Assembly: GCA_016744135.1 (NCBI GenBank)
Contig: JADGEX010000001.1
Coordinates: forward strand, 755,029 to 819,028
DNA: 64,000 nucleotides
Reading direction: 5' to 3'
Origin: Pseudodesulfovibrio sp.
GTDB lineage: Bacteria; Desulfobacterota; Desulfovibrionia; Desulfovibrionales; Desulfovibrionaceae
Shown here piece after piece: positions 45,934 through 55,439 of this stretch. Under the pieces are notes generated by a model. The model searched no databases, was not told the DNA's origin, and was given only the letters and a program-made list of their open reading frames with translations. A program made the translations under genes and the position numbers. Within the stretch, counting starts at the first letter, position 1, and each line of letters begins with the position of its first letter.

Positions 45934-48891
45934 TTAACCCAGTCCAAGTTTACCCAATGTAAGCTGCTTACGACCAGAATTTTCCAGGATCTTCGCAATG
46001 AGTTCTCCGTGCTCCAATCCAGCCTTTCGGACCTCGGCCAGCAGGCCTGCCACAATTTTTTCTTGAGCCAGATAACTGAAGACAACATCACGAATGTCCC
46101 GCAATTCGACAAGATGATCAGCCCAGCCCATGCCTTCCTGATATAACATCTTGGCCGAAACAAATGACGCCAACAAGGCCATTTGATGACCACGCGGGAT
46201 ATCATTGACGATCCGATCACGATATTTTTCCACAAACACCACAGGGCAGTAGGACAAAAGGACCTCGACCAATTCAGGGTCATCCGCAACCTTGTCAACG
46301 GAATCACTCAAAACCAGAGCCACTCTGTCCGCAAGTGAATTAATGGATTCAGACAATTCAAATGACAACTCGGTAATAGTCCGTTTTCCACCAGCCAGCT
46401 TGAACTCGCGCATGAGTACTTGCGCCTCGGACCGAGCACGATCTCGCAGAATTTCGATCAATTGCGCTACGTACTCGTCCTTGATTTCCAAGAATTCCTC
46501 TTCATTAAGAATGAGTCCTGCCAGGATTTCATAGGAAGAACAGATAACACCGGTCTTATTGGCCGAAGGCCCCGGTACAGCCAGAACCCCAGCTTTTTCC
46601 ATTTCTGCACGGGCATCAGTGGAAATGAAAATATTCGCACCTTCTACCAGGCCACGTGCTGACGGAGTACCATCCTTCTGCAAGAACTCCTTCCAGTTGG
46701 ACATATTAATTGTATCAGGCCGCCCACCTGAAGGTATGAAGATATCGGCAACCGCCGTATTGTGCAGTGTGTTGCGTATACGAGTACCTTCCGGTTCATC
46801 CGTGGACACCACGAACGCCCCTTCACCCGTCAACTTGGATTTGTCGAAATGAGAGGCTTTGTACTCACCATCCATGAGTCGGAGAAGTTCAGCATGATCC
46901 ATTCCGTCTGGATCATATGCAGCACCGTGCCCATCGGTCATGGCAATGATCTTCGCATTTTCACCGTAATCACGCATAAGGAAACGCATGACATTGGATG
47001 CGACGTCACCGGCGGGCCCGCCGGTAATCTTGACCGTAAACGGGTCCTGATCAGGATTAATGCCAAGGGTACGCAACAACTCATCAGCAAAAACAATAAC
47101 GCCTTCGGAAGTCACACCGTATTCTTTATGCGCAATACCTGCTCCGGGTTTAGAACTCATGAATGCGCTGGGCCACTTGTACCCACGCTGTCCCGCCCGT
47201 GCTGCAATCCACCGAATATGATCAGGAGTAATATTCTCATCCGGGCCAAGGAAAATAATCTCTTCACGACCGAGATGATCAACGATACCAGGCTGGACAA
47301 AACCATCCGTACCTTCGGGAATAATCAAAAGATCCAAGAAAGAATCCACCATGGATTTGACGGCCAGATCAATATCCCCATCAGGTCCGAGAAGGATAAC
47401 CGCTTTGGAGCCCCCCTCGGGAATGTCCTTATTCTTGAACTGTTGGGCTGAAGCAAGTTTGGTCACTTCATCAAACAGTCGGTTGGACTCCATCTCAAAC
47501 CCTTCCTGACTCCAGGTCCGAACGACACGCACTCCACCACGCGCCGTATCACGATACCGCACCTGGAAGGCAAAACTATATGGACCATGGAAACAATAAA
47601 CGCCGAACGGTCGCTCTGCTTTGGGCATGGGAGCCAAAATTAGTGGATCAAGTCGAAAACTCAAGCCAAGCTTATGTTCCAAATAATAATTTGTCCGTAA
47701 TGTGTACCGGAAAAATTTATAGATATATGTCAGGATATCGCGATGAATAGCATTTCCAACATCCCGAATGGCAGCCCGCGCGATCGCACGTTTCTCGGCC
47801 ATTGCGGCTTCTCGATCTCCGGTAAAATCCGGGTTAAACCGTGCATCAAAATAGTCGAGCAGCTTCTGCGCAACATCCCGATGCTTGAGGATGACGTACA
47901 CGATCCGACTGGACGTATAAGCGTGCATGTCCTTCTTGATAAGGAACTGGTGTGCAAACTCTCCGGCCGCCTGCATAAGCATGACTTGCTCAAGTTCCCA
48001 ACCTTCTTCATTGGCAAGGGCATCCAACCCATGAGGGGCAAACCATTTGGTCATTTCAAGCTGACGCTTGAGGCGTAACCACTGCTCACAGGACTCATCA
48101 AGATCAATACGTTTCTTGTCCAAATAAAAACTCATGATGACTACAGGCGGCTTCTCACCACGCTCAAACTGATCCGAATACGCTCGATCAACAGGGATAC
48201 TTTCGCGAGCAAACACATTCACGACCCGCAACAGCAAGGATGTCCGTGGAGGATTAGCCATGGCCACACTGATGCGATCAAAGCCCTGATGGACATCTTT
48301 TTCAAGCAGAACCTGCACCCTTTCCTGAGTCTCAACGCAGCCACAGGTTTTGAAATGCCGCAAAACACGGCCCGGTTCAAATTTCTCGATATAATCTTCA
48401 CTTACCGAACCCAGAAAATTTTTAAATTCTCCACTGTCTTCCGACCCGAGATTCACTGAACCGTCCTGAACCATTCCCATCACGTTCTTGACGGATTGAG
48501 CATCGACGGCGCACAAAGGCTGCGGACCGAAAACAAAAGTATCAAGTCGCAAAGAATCGTCACGACTGGAATAAATACGAGCAATCTGGATATCCCGGTC
48601 CTGGTACCCTTTGAGGACACCTGCCAGAGCATCCATATCTCCGCCCGGCGTAATGTGTGTCACCTTGGTTCCACACGGACTATGCAGGGCCAAAGATTGC
48701 TTCTCCTTGCGAACCATGCCTGAAAGCAGTGCCATGACGTGATTAATCTGTTCTTCTTCGCCATGCGTCAAAAAATAATATTCTGGCATATCGTTGTAGA
48801 ACCACGGGATAAGATCTGAAATTGATTTTTGGAACCTTTCAACGACCTTTTTCTGAACATTCGTCGGGTCAACAGTGATTTTGTCGCTCAT
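45934..48891 (-). CDS. gdh: NAD-dependent glutamate dehydrogenase, large form
   Basis: 985 residues. The C-terminal ~600 residues hold the catalytic and Rossmann parts: ARGGVRVVRTWSQEGFEMESNRLFDEVTKLASAQQFKNKDIPEGGSKAV (glutamate and catalytic Lys region), IRWIAARAGQRGYKWPSAFMSSKPGAGIAHKEYGVTSEGV, and FTVKITGGPAGDVASNVMR. The N-terminal ~400 residues are a regulatory region of the ~115-kDa class. Converts glutamate to 2-oxoglutarate with NAD. Long isolated gene with its own terminator, divergent from cheV. Symbol is generic. Confidence 0.9.
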   Translation of the reverse strand: MSDKITVDPTNVQKKVVERFQKSISDLIPWFYNDMPEYYFLTHGEEEQINHVMALLSGMVRKEKQSLALHSPCGTKVTHITPGGDMDALAGVLKGYQDRDIQIARIYSSRDDSLRLDTFVFGPQPLCAVDAQSVKNVMGMVQDGSVNLGSEDSGEFKNFLGSVSEDYIEKFEPGRVLRHFKTCGCVETQERVQVLLEKDVHQGFDRISVAMANPPRTSLLLRVVNVFARESIPVDRAYSDQFERGEKPPVVIMSFYLDKKRIDLDESCEQWLRLKRQLEMTKWFAPHGLDALANEEGWELEQVMLMQAAGEFAHQFLIKKDMHAYTSSRIVYVILKHRDVAQKLLDYFDARFNPDFTGDREAAMAEKRAIARAAIRDVGNAIHRDILTYIYKFFRYTLRTNYYLEHKLGLSFRLDPLILAPMPKAERPFGVYCFHGPYSFAFQVRYRDTARGGVRVVRTWSQEGFEMESNRLFDEVTKLASAQQFKNKDIPEGGSKAVILLGPDGDIDLAVKSMVDSFLDLLIIPEGTDGFVQPGIVDHLGREEIIFLGPDENITPDHIRWIAARAGQRGYKWPSAFMSSKPGAGIAHKEYGVTSEGVIVFADELLRTLGINPDQDPFTVKITGGPAGDVASNVMRFLMRDYGENAKIIAMTDGHGAAYDPDGMDHAELLRLMDGEYKASHFDKSKLTGEGAFVVSTDEPEGTRIRNTLHNTAVADIFIPSGGRPDTINMSNWKEFLQKDGTPSARGLVEGANIFISTDARAEMEKAGVLAVPGPSANKTGVICSSYEILAGLILNEEEFLEIKDEYVAQLIEILRDRARSEAQVLMREFKLAGGKRTITELSFELSESINSLADRVALVLSDSVDKVADDPELVEVLLSYCPVVFVEKYRDRIVNDIPRGHQMALLASFVSAKMLYQEGMGWADHLVELRDIRDVVFSYLAQEKIVAGLLAEVRKAGLEHGELIAKILENSGRKQLTLGKLGLG

Positions 48892-49128
48892 TATGCATCT
48901 CCATTACATTTTATGAACATTTTCAACCAATATCCTTGTGCATGGGCTGTGTGAAGACGTCAAGGCTTTGCATAAAATTACACCACACATTTTCGATGGA
49001 TAATTCACCATGAAGGCATTATAAATTCACACGAAACTCTCTAACGACATGGACATAAAATCCATGACAGCGTATATAACTAACACTTGGTTGAAATCGT
49101 CGATATGAACCTGATTGGGAGACCATTC

Positions 49129-50073
49129 ATGAGTAAGAGTGCAATAGACACCGGAATCCTGTTGGAAACAGGAACCAATGAACTTGAAATTCTCGAGTTC
49201 TCCATCAATGAAATCCGCAAGGAAGGCGAAGAGCCTGTCCCCAATTTTTTCGGAATCAATGTGGCCAAAGTTATGCAGGTCATTGAAACTCCGAACCTTG
49301 ACCCGCCGGAATCAGCTCCTCATCCCTCATTTATGGGGACCATCCCTCTTCGTGACCTGATTCTTCCGGTTCTCGATCTTTCTGTTTGGCTGGAACTGAA
49401 CATGCCAAAAACCGAACGAGACATTGTCATCGTTACTGAATTCAGTAAATCCGTCACAGGATTTCTGGTTTCCGGTGTCACGGAAATCCATCGGGTCGGC
49501 TGGGGTGAAGTCATACCACCTTCAAATATCATTTCCAGTAACACTGATGCCATCGTCGGCCTCATCGACAAGGGTGATTATTTTGTCCAACTCCTTGATC
49601 TGGAAACCATCCTGACACAATTTGAACCGAAATCTGATAAAGACGTAAAAATCTCTGACGTCCGATACAACGTACTCGTCGCCGATGACTCCGCCACCAT
49701 TCGGGCTATGATCAAACAGAACCTCACCGAAGCCAACTTCAACCCGATCATCACGAATAACGGCGATGAAGCCTTACGAACCATCAGAGGATTCAGAGAT
49801 AAAGCTGAAGCAGCAGGTAAGGATATTACCGAATTCGTTGATATTGTCATTTCCGACATCGAAATGCCGCTTATGGATGGGTTTAGCCTGACCAAAAACA
49901 TCAAGGACGATCCCCTCTTGCACAAGCTACCTGTTATACTGTATTCATCCATCATCACGAAGGAACTGAAGCATAAAGGCGATTCTGTTGGTGCAAACAG
50001 ACAGATATCCAAGCCTGATTTGAATACGATTCCTGAAATCGCAATTAACCTCATTGAAGGTGGCATAGATTGA
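49129..50073 (+). CDS. cheV: CheV-type chemotaxis coupling protein (CheW plus receiver)
   Basis: 314 residues. A CheW domain (about 10-165) is followed by a receiver (about 185-310) with VLVADDSATIRAMI, the phosphorylated Asp in VISDIEMPLMDGFSLT and the switch Lys in ISKPD. CheV adapts receptor arrays in response to phosphorylation. ATG 49129 (MSKSAIDTG) has GGGAG upstream. Overlaps the HPt gene by four bases. Confidence 0.9.
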   Translation: MSKSAIDTGILLETGTNELEILEFSINEIRKEGEEPVPNFFGINVAKVMQVIETPNLDPPESAPHPSFMGTIPLRDLILPVLDLSVWLELNMPKTERDIVIVTEFSKSVTGFLVSGVTEIHRVGWGEVIPPSNIISSNTDAIVGLIDKGDYFVQLLDLETILTQFEPKSDKDVKISDVRYNVLVADDSATIRAMIKQNLTEANFNPIITNNGDEALRTIRGFRDKAEAAGKDITEFVDIVISDIEMPLMDGFSLTKNIKDDPLLHKLPVILYSSIITKELKHKGDSVGANRQISKPDLNTIPEIAINLIEGGID

Positions 50074-50468
50074 TTCAGCGCGGCGACGAAGTAGTTGAAA
50101 TCTTCATAGAAGAAACAGCCGAACGGCTCGACTCCATCGAGTCGGGCCTTTTGCATTTGGAAGAATGTGGTATCAACTGCGATCAAGAAACGGTCAACTC
50201 TATCTTTCGCGACGCCCATTCAGTCAAGGCGGGGTCCAATCTGCTTGAACTCAAAGGCATTGAGGAATTGGCGCATAAGATTGAAAACATACTGGAAATG
50301 GTCCGTAAAAAGCAACTCACTCCAAATGAATTGATCATCACGGCATGTCTTGAATCCGTCGACAAACTCAGAGAACTCGTCGACAATATCGAAAACAGCG
50401 ACACCATTTCCATTCGCCTTCACACGCGCATGCTTGAAGTAGCTCTGGAAAGAGCGCTCAATACATAA
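50070..50468 (+). CDS. Stand-alone histidine phosphotransfer (HPt) protein
   Basis: 132 residues, CheA-P1-like. IFRDAHSVKAGSNLLELKGIEELAHKIENILEMV has the phospho-His in the AHS motif. No kinase domain follows. The start is TTG 50070, coupled to the cheV stop, with AAGGTGG upstream; no ATG is available. Likely relays phosphate to CheV or another receiver. Confidence 0.83.
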   Translation: MIQRGDEVVEIFIEETAERLDSIESGLLHLEECGINCDQETVNSIFRDAHSVKAGSNLLELKGIEELAHKIENILEMVRKKQLTPNELIITACLESVDKLRELVDNIENSDTISIRLHTRMLEVALERALNT

Positions 50469-50533
50469 AACGCATACACAAAAAAAAGGCCGCACTTCAT
50501 TGAAGTGCGGCCTTTTTTTTGTGTATGCGTTTT
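50467..50533. terminator. Bidirectional terminator with 33-bp perfect arms
   Basis: Two exactly complementary 33-base arms around one central T. The GC core GGCCGCACTTCA is bounded by A8 and T8, giving a T-run after the core hairpin on each strand; the outer arms (ACGCATACAC) extend the pairing. It starts at the HPt stop and ends at the stop of the next minus-strand gene. Confidence 0.92.
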
Positions 50534-51041
50534 AATTTTTAATCACTTCCAAAAAATCTTGGGCTTCGCTCATCTGAGAAAATGATGTATTCTTGAACAC
50601 TTCACTTTCAATAGCGGTCGTAAATTCTTCGTAATTCATTTCTCTAAAATTAATCATCACACCCTTAATCTTGAAATACATCTCCAGAAAAGCCAAAAGA
50701 GGCTCATCGACCAGGTGCCTGACCAGCTCCTGTCCATTGGACAGAGAAGTAAACGGCTTATTCATGCCACCAAGATAAAACATATCCAGACCGCTCTCAC
50801 CATCGGTAATCACACCGAGCAGATTGAACGTATGCAACTTATCCACAAATTCTTCGGTCAAATTAGGAAATTCCATAATATCTTTTTTAGGAAACATCCC
50901 GGCAAAGACCATCTGTCCGTCTTCGTCGGCCATAGTATGACGAAAGACATGCTCATCACGATTCTTACGAGCAGCCTTAACCGTTTCATACACATCGCAG
51001 GCAAAAGCGAGCTTCAATTCCTTTAAGACTTTCTCGTCCAT
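50532..51041 (-). CDS. Hypothetical protein
   Basis: 169 residues, soluble, acidic, no signal peptide, no repeats. Start ATG 51041 (MDEKVLKELKLAF) has GGAG six bases upstream; the long frame above it belongs to ubiD. The sequence pattern, with FPNLTEEFVDKLHTFNLLGVITDGESGLDMFYLGG, matches no family I know. 13 bases after ubiD, so likely same transcript. Function unknown. Confidence 0.75.
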   Translation of the reverse strand: MDEKVLKELKLAFACDVYETVKAARKNRDEHVFRHTMADEDGQMVFAGMFPKKDIMEFPNLTEEFVDKLHTFNLLGVITDGESGLDMFYLGGMNKPFTSLSNGQELVRHLVDEPLLAFLEMYFKIKGVMINFREMNYEEFTTAIESEVFKNTSFSQMSEAQDFLEVIKN

Positions 51042-51054
51042 TCTATCTCCACTG

Positions 51055-52899
51055 CTAGATGATTCCATAAAGAGGGCCGCCCTTCGCGCCGAGAGCATCG
51101 ACACGTTTCTCCACTTCAGGATCTGGGTCAAGAGGCGGTGCGTGATACGTCTTGAGACGGGCGTCAACAACAATTGCCTTGTCTGCGCCCCAGTGTTTGG
51201 CGTGAGTAAATCCACCCACTCCATAAATATCCGTAGCCGGATCTGAACGGGTAAAAGCTACCCACAAAAAATTATCCCAATCCCTTGCGGTAAAACCGGC
51301 ATCATCGGCCACCACGATCATAGGGAACTTTTCGATCCCTCGCACCGTGTTCAACATATCGCCAATGCGGTCCAATGCAGGATCCTGCTGATCCCGTTTC
51401 CGACGATGCTTAGGCCCTTTAATAACCAGAATTCCCGGAGCAAAGACCTGCGGATCTCGGAAGCCTCGCGGTAAATCAATTCCCGAAGGTAGCTCCGTTC
51501 CAAGTTCTCGCTTCACACTTCCGGCAGCGGCAAATATCAACTTGGACCCTTGATTCAAGCTAATGCCGGAATAATCAAGGGTATCAATGGTCGTCCGTGT
51601 AATGAAATGCAAATCACGCGTAAGGTCTACCCGTTCCAGCATATGACGGAAAAACCCTGGGATATCATGACAAGAACTGCCACTCGCCATATCTTCACGA
51701 GCTGCAATCAGAACGTACTTCGACAGTGATGTCTGAGTATTTCCGAGCAAGCCCAGAGCATTGGTCAACAATTCCTGTGGCTGCCGCTCTTCGGCATAAG
51801 GGACATACCGTTCACTTCCTACTGCCAAAAGCAAGGGGTGAACACCTGCTGCATCAACAGCATGGACTTCATGTACACCGGCAAAAACAGACGGCACAAG
51901 ATCGGCTGTCAGCTCATGAATAAACTGACCGAACATGGTATCTTCCTGCGGCGGGCGACCCACTGTTGTAAACGGCCAAATCGCATCATCACGATGATAA
52001 ACCTTGTCCACCTTAAGCACCGGAAAATCATGCGCCAGACTGTAATATCCAAGGTGATCACCAAACGGTCCCTCGGGCTTCTGCACACCCTCGACAATAG
52101 TACCACAAATACAAAAGTCAGCTTGAGCCGGGACAGGCAAACCGCCATCCCGCTTAACCATGGATATACGGTGCCCTGCCATGGCACCGGCAAAAAATAT
52201 TTCAGCGAGCCCTTCGGGTAATGGCATAACTGCCGCCAGCGTCATGGCAGGCGGCCCGCCCACAAAGACGTTTACTTTGAGAGGCTCTCCCTTATGCAAA
52301 GCTTGAGCATGGTGATGCCCGATACCCCGATGAATCTGATAGTGCAGACCTATTTCCTCATCAGGCACATAGTCGTTGCCCGACAACTGAACCCGGTACA
52401 TCCCCATGTTGGACCCGGCAAACCCCGGATTGTCAGGCTCTTCTGTATACACCTGCGGCAAAGTCACATAACCGCCGCCATCCATGGGCCAGGACACAAG
52501 CTGCGGCAATGAGGAAACGGAGGTTTCATTCTCCAAGATCGGCCCTGAAGAAACTCGCTTCGGCATGGTATTATACCCGGTCAAGGGCGCACCAATATAT
52601 TTCCATGGACGCTTAAGCAATTCCATGGGATTCATCTTGAGTTTCATTAACCGCTCTACCATATCAATGGTATCACGGAATATGAAATGCATCCGATCTC
52701 TGGTGCCGAAGACATTGGCGGCCATAGGGAAACGGCAACCCTTCACATGATTAAAGAGCAGGGCCGGTCCGCCAGCCTGAAAAACCCGACGCTGAATCGC
52801 GCCGATCTCAACATTGGCATCAACAGACGCATCAATGCGAACCAGTTCTCCCCTGGCTTCAAGTGCGTCAAGGCACTCACGAGTATTCTTGTATCCCAT
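51055..52899 (-). CDS. ubiD: UbiD-family prenylated-FMN decarboxylase
   Basis: 614 residues, longer than E. coli UbiD (~500). YRVQLSGNDYVPDEEIGLHYQIHRGIGHHHAQAL, GPPAMTLAAVMPLPEGLAEIFFAGAMAG, KPEGPFGDHLGYY (with the conserved Glu/Arg network), and ADDAGFTARDWDNFLWVAFTRSDPATDIYG are family motifs. It probably removes a carboxyl group in menaquinone synthesis by the futalosine or another route. Its cofactor-making partner ubiX lies 2 kb downstream on the other strand. Start has GGGAAC upstream. Confidence 0.88.
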   Translation of the reverse strand: MGYKNTRECLDALEARGELVRIDASVDANVEIGAIQRRVFQAGGPALLFNHVKGCRFPMAANVFGTRDRMHFIFRDTIDMVERLMKLKMNPMELLKRPWKYIGAPLTGYNTMPKRVSSGPILENETSVSSLPQLVSWPMDGGGYVTLPQVYTEEPDNPGFAGSNMGMYRVQLSGNDYVPDEEIGLHYQIHRGIGHHHAQALHKGEPLKVNVFVGGPPAMTLAAVMPLPEGLAEIFFAGAMAGHRISMVKRDGGLPVPAQADFCICGTIVEGVQKPEGPFGDHLGYYSLAHDFPVLKVDKVYHRDDAIWPFTTVGRPPQEDTMFGQFIHELTADLVPSVFAGVHEVHAVDAAGVHPLLLAVGSERYVPYAEERQPQELLTNALGLLGNTQTSLSKYVLIAAREDMASGSSCHDIPGFFRHMLERVDLTRDLHFITRTTIDTLDYSGISLNQGSKLIFAAAGSVKRELGTELPSGIDLPRGFRDPQVFAPGILVIKGPKHRRKRDQQDPALDRIGDMLNTVRGIEKFPMIVVADDAGFTARDWDNFLWVAFTRSDPATDIYGVGGFTHAKHWGADKAIVVDARLKTYHAPPLDPDPEVEKRVDALGAKGGPLYGII

Positions 52900-53012
52900 T
52901 GCGGTTCCCGTTCTGTTTACTTTTGGCGAGTTAATCTAGACGGAAATAGCAGAAAAGTTAAGCGGAGATTCGAGACTTTTCGGGAACCAGTGATTCAAAG
53001 AAAACAAAACGC

Positions 53013-53288
53013 CTACTGCAAATTCGTCGACTGCCAGACGCATTCAAATTGCAATGCATGAAAATGTTTGAATGTCGCCTTTAAATCCATTTCAAGCGGT
53101 TTCATCTTGCAAGAGGCAAGATTACGACAAGTGTTACAAAACTCCTTGGGATAATTACACACCAGACAATACGGTCTGAAATCATCACAACTCAAGGAAT
53201 TCCAGGGACGTTTGTGCCCAAGTACACATTTTTTGTGGAAAAACACACACTCACGGCATTTGTTTGACATAATTACCATTTTACTCAT
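53013..53288 (-). CDS. Small Cys-rich protein
   Basis: 91 residues, with eleven Cys mostly arranged in CXXC-like pairs (KCRECVFFHKKC, YCLVCNYPKEFCNTCRNL, SCKM) and a His-rich second half. Start ATG 53288 has a strong GGAGG seven bases upstream, which supports a real gene. A zinc-binding or redox role is possible; I do not recognise the family. It is divergent from the haemerythrin gene and 113 bases upstream of ubiD on the same strand. Confidence 0.65.
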   Translation of the reverse strand: MSKMVIMSNKCRECVFFHKKCVLGHKRPWNSLSCDDFRPYCLVCNYPKEFCNTCRNLASCKMKPLEMDLKATFKHFHALQFECVWQSTNLQ

Positions 53289-53517
53289 TAAGCCACCTCC
53301 AAACCGGGCATATTCTCAGTATTGCATGCAACCACAACAAACATGCTTTTGGAATTATAATCTGAATATTCTTCTAAAAATGATAAAAAGAAACGAGCAA
53401 CAAAAAAGAATTCCTCAAAATCACGGACACATAGCATAAATCATCAAGCAACACCTTGCCATCATCTCTGTTGATTATACAATTTTATCATTTAAAAACA
53501 GTATTATGGAGTCAAAA

Positions 53518-53940
53518 ATGCCCCTCATGCAATGGGATGAAACAATGTCCGTCGATGTAAACGAATTGGATACACAGCATCAGGAACTCATCGCCCTGAT
53601 GAATGAATCATATGAAGCAATACAGCGGCACGATGAACCTGCCCTGTATCTTCTGATAGGCAAAATGCGCACATATGCCGCCATGCACTTTGAAACCGAA
53701 GAAAAGTACATGCGAGAAAACAATTTTCCTGATTTAGAAAATCATCAAAAATTACACAAAAAATTTAATGAAGATGTGAATGAGTTCCAACGCAACCTCT
53801 TCAACAAAACAAACTTTTCTCAAATATTTGTCTTCCTGAGTCGATGGTTAACCAGTCACATCATGGAACAAGACAAAGAATATTTGGCCTATATTAAAAA
53901 TGATCCTGTCTTCACTGAAGAGTCAGGATCACTTTCATAA
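53518..53940 (+). CDS. Bacteriohaemerythrin
   Basis: 140-residue four-helix oxygen-binding protein. All seven di-iron ligands are visible: His21, His57, Glu61, His76, His80, His114 and Asp119 (numbering from ATG 53518). ATG 53518 has GGAG six bases upstream; the ATG at 53506 has none. Probably stores or senses oxygen in an anaerobe. Single gene with terminator. Confidence 0.94.
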   Translation: MPLMQWDETMSVDVNELDTQHQELIALMNESYEAIQRHDEPALYLLIGKMRTYAAMHFETEEKYMRENNFPDLENHQKLHKKFNEDVNEFQRNLFNKTNFSQIFVFLSRWLTSHIMEQDKEYLAYIKNDPVFTEESGSLS

Positions 53941-53958
53941 AAAATCATTAAGTCAAAC

Positions 53959-53993
53959 AAAAAAAAGACCCGCCATAAGGTAGGTCTTTTTTT
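53959..53993. terminator. Bidirectional terminator between haemerythrin and a periplasmic protein gene
   Basis: AAAAAAAGACC / GGTCTTTTTTT arms with a ~13-base interior; it ends four bases before the minus-strand stop and starts 19 bases after the plus-strand stop. Confidence 0.8.
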
Positions 53994-53997
53994 ATCG

Positions 53998-54489
53998 TTA
54001 TTGCCATCCACGTTTTTCTCGAAACGCATCTGCAAACTTTTTGATGATGGCTTCAACATCCTCCTGCAATTCCTTCTTAAAATCGAAAGTATTCGGAGCG
54101 ATGCCCATCATAGCCGTTTCCCAGTACACCTGACGAGGCGGAACACCGAATTCAAAATTCAAATGATATGCGTTCACACCACCAACGGTCCTGATGTTCA
54201 TAATTTTAAGGATAATATATCCGACATTCTCAATCTCATACCCTGCGGCAGGGTAATTATCCACCCAAGCCTCATCATTCAGTCGCATATCCCCCATAAA
54301 GGCCTGAAAATACTTACGGGCGTACGCCTGAACTTCATCAGCTTTCACCATATCATCGGCATCGACATAAACCCGTATACTGTCGACAATCTTTATTTTC
54401 TTATATTTATCTACATCGTCGGAAGCCTGAGCAACTGTGGCCCCCAGCACCATAGCCAACACAATCACCATACTCAAAAAACGCTTCAT
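53998..54489 (-). CDS. Periplasmic protein of unknown function
   Basis: 163 residues. Signal peptide (about 1-22, ending AQA). The mature domain (KIKIVDSIRVYVDADDMVKADEVQAYARKYFQAF and GVNAYHLNFEFGVPPRQVYWETAMMGIA) is an alpha/beta domain I do not recognise. ATG 54489 is chosen because GAGG is six bases upstream; the ATG at 54495 overlaps this site. Monocistronic. Confidence 0.75.
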   Translation of the reverse strand: MKRFLSMVIVLAMVLGATVAQASDDVDKYKKIKIVDSIRVYVDADDMVKADEVQAYARKYFQAFMGDMRLNDEAWVDNYPAAGYEIENVGYIILKIMNIRTVGGVNAYHLNFEFGVPPRQVYWETAMMGIAPNTFDFKKELQEDVEAIIKKFADAFREKRGWQ

Positions 54490-54567
54490 TTTCATCCTCA
54501 CACGGTTATTCGTTCATAGAGAACACGTATTCTTACAATGATAACCACAGAGCGACAATTTTGTAAG

Positions 54568-54611
54568 CAAAAAAGAAAAGGACTCATGTGTGATTAAACA
54601 CATAAGTCCTT
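54568..54611 (-). terminator. Terminator of tRNA-Arg
   Basis: 14-bp stem with one mismatch (54578-54591 with 54598-54611) and a T-rich run TTTTCTTTTTT on the minus strand, ten bases past the tRNA 3' end. Confidence 0.8.
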
Positions 54612-54621
54612 AATTCCTTAA

Positions 54622-54698
54622 TGGTGGGCTATGCAGGATTCGAACCTGCGACTTCTTGCTCCGGAGGCAAGCACTCTATCCAACTGAGCTAATAGCCC
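54622..54698 (-). tRNA. tRNA-Arg (CCG)
   Basis: 77-nt cloverleaf on the minus strand with encoded CCA. Acceptor stem GGGCTAT/ATAGCCC, anticodon loop CTCCGGA giving CCG, TPsiC loop GTTCGAATC. Reads CGG codons. Single gene with promoter and terminator. Confidence 0.95.
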
Positions 54699-54710
54699 AC
54701 AAGAAGCAAG

Positions 54711-54739
54711 TAGCTATACTTCGCTTACTTCTTTGTCAA
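54711..54739 (-). promoter_or_regulatory. Promoter of tRNA-Arg
   Basis: TTGACA (54739-54734), then TAGCTA at a 17-base spacing (or TATAGC at 15 bases), 13 to 15 bases before the tRNA. Confidence 0.6.
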
Positions 54740-54862
54740 GGTTACATTAAATACTGTAAAAAAAGAACACGAAAAACATAGGAAATACCGTAACGGTCTT
54801 TTCTCTTGCAAAAAAGTCTAAAAAAAGTCTATATGGCAAAAAGACAATTCGGCAGGGAGACA

Positions 54863-55429
54863 ATGGACACAAAACGCATCATCCTCGCGGTTAGCGGGGC
54901 AAGCGGCACTTTGTATGCCGCTTCATTAGTCAAGGCCCTGGGTGGTCGGAATGACGTGGAACTGCACGTCATCATTTCTGACGCGGCCAAAAAAGTCCTT
55001 GCCCTTGAAACGGACCTTCCCATTGATGCCCTGACAAAAGGGGCAACCGCCATTCATGCACAGGATGATATCGCAGCTCCACCAGCAAGTGGTTCATGGC
55101 GACATAACGGCATGATCATTTGTCCCTGTTCCATGGCAACAGTATCTGCTGTGGCCACGGGTTTTGGGCACACGCTTATCCATCGAGCCGCAGACGTCAC
55201 CCTCAAAGAACGTGGCAGACTCATCCTCGTTCCACGGGAAGCTCCCTACTCTATTATTCATCTCGAAAACATGCTCACGGCCACCAGGGCCGGGGCTGTC
55301 ATTGTACCGGCGAGTCCGGGCTTTTATCATCGTCCGGCAACCATTGAGGATTTGGCTGATCATCTGGCCGGAAAAATCCTCGACCAATTGGACATCCCCC
55401 ACACTCTGTTCACACGGTGGGGGGAATAG
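54863..55429 (+). CDS. ubiX: Flavin prenyltransferase UbiX
   Basis: 188 residues. IILAVSGASGTLYAASL (FMN-binding), MIICPCSMATVSAVATGFGHTLIHRAADVTLKE and LVPREAPYSIIHLENM are diagnostic. It makes the prenylated FMN used by UbiD. ATG 54863 (MDTKRIIL) has GGGAG three bases upstream. Ten bases before the next gene. Confidence 0.95.
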   Translation: MDTKRIILAVSGASGTLYAASLVKALGGRNDVELHVIISDAAKKVLALETDLPIDALTKGATAIHAQDDIAAPPASGSWRHNGMIICPCSMATVSAVATGFGHTLIHRAADVTLKERGRLILVPREAPYSIIHLENMLTATRAGAVIVPASPGFYHRPATIEDLADHLAGKILDQLDIPHTLFTRWGE

Positions 55430-55439
55430 GAGACGCACA

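Noticed and set aside
48892-49128. Sigma54 promoter in the gdh-cheV gap
   Set aside because: GG and GC dinucleotides are present but not at -24/-12 spacing.
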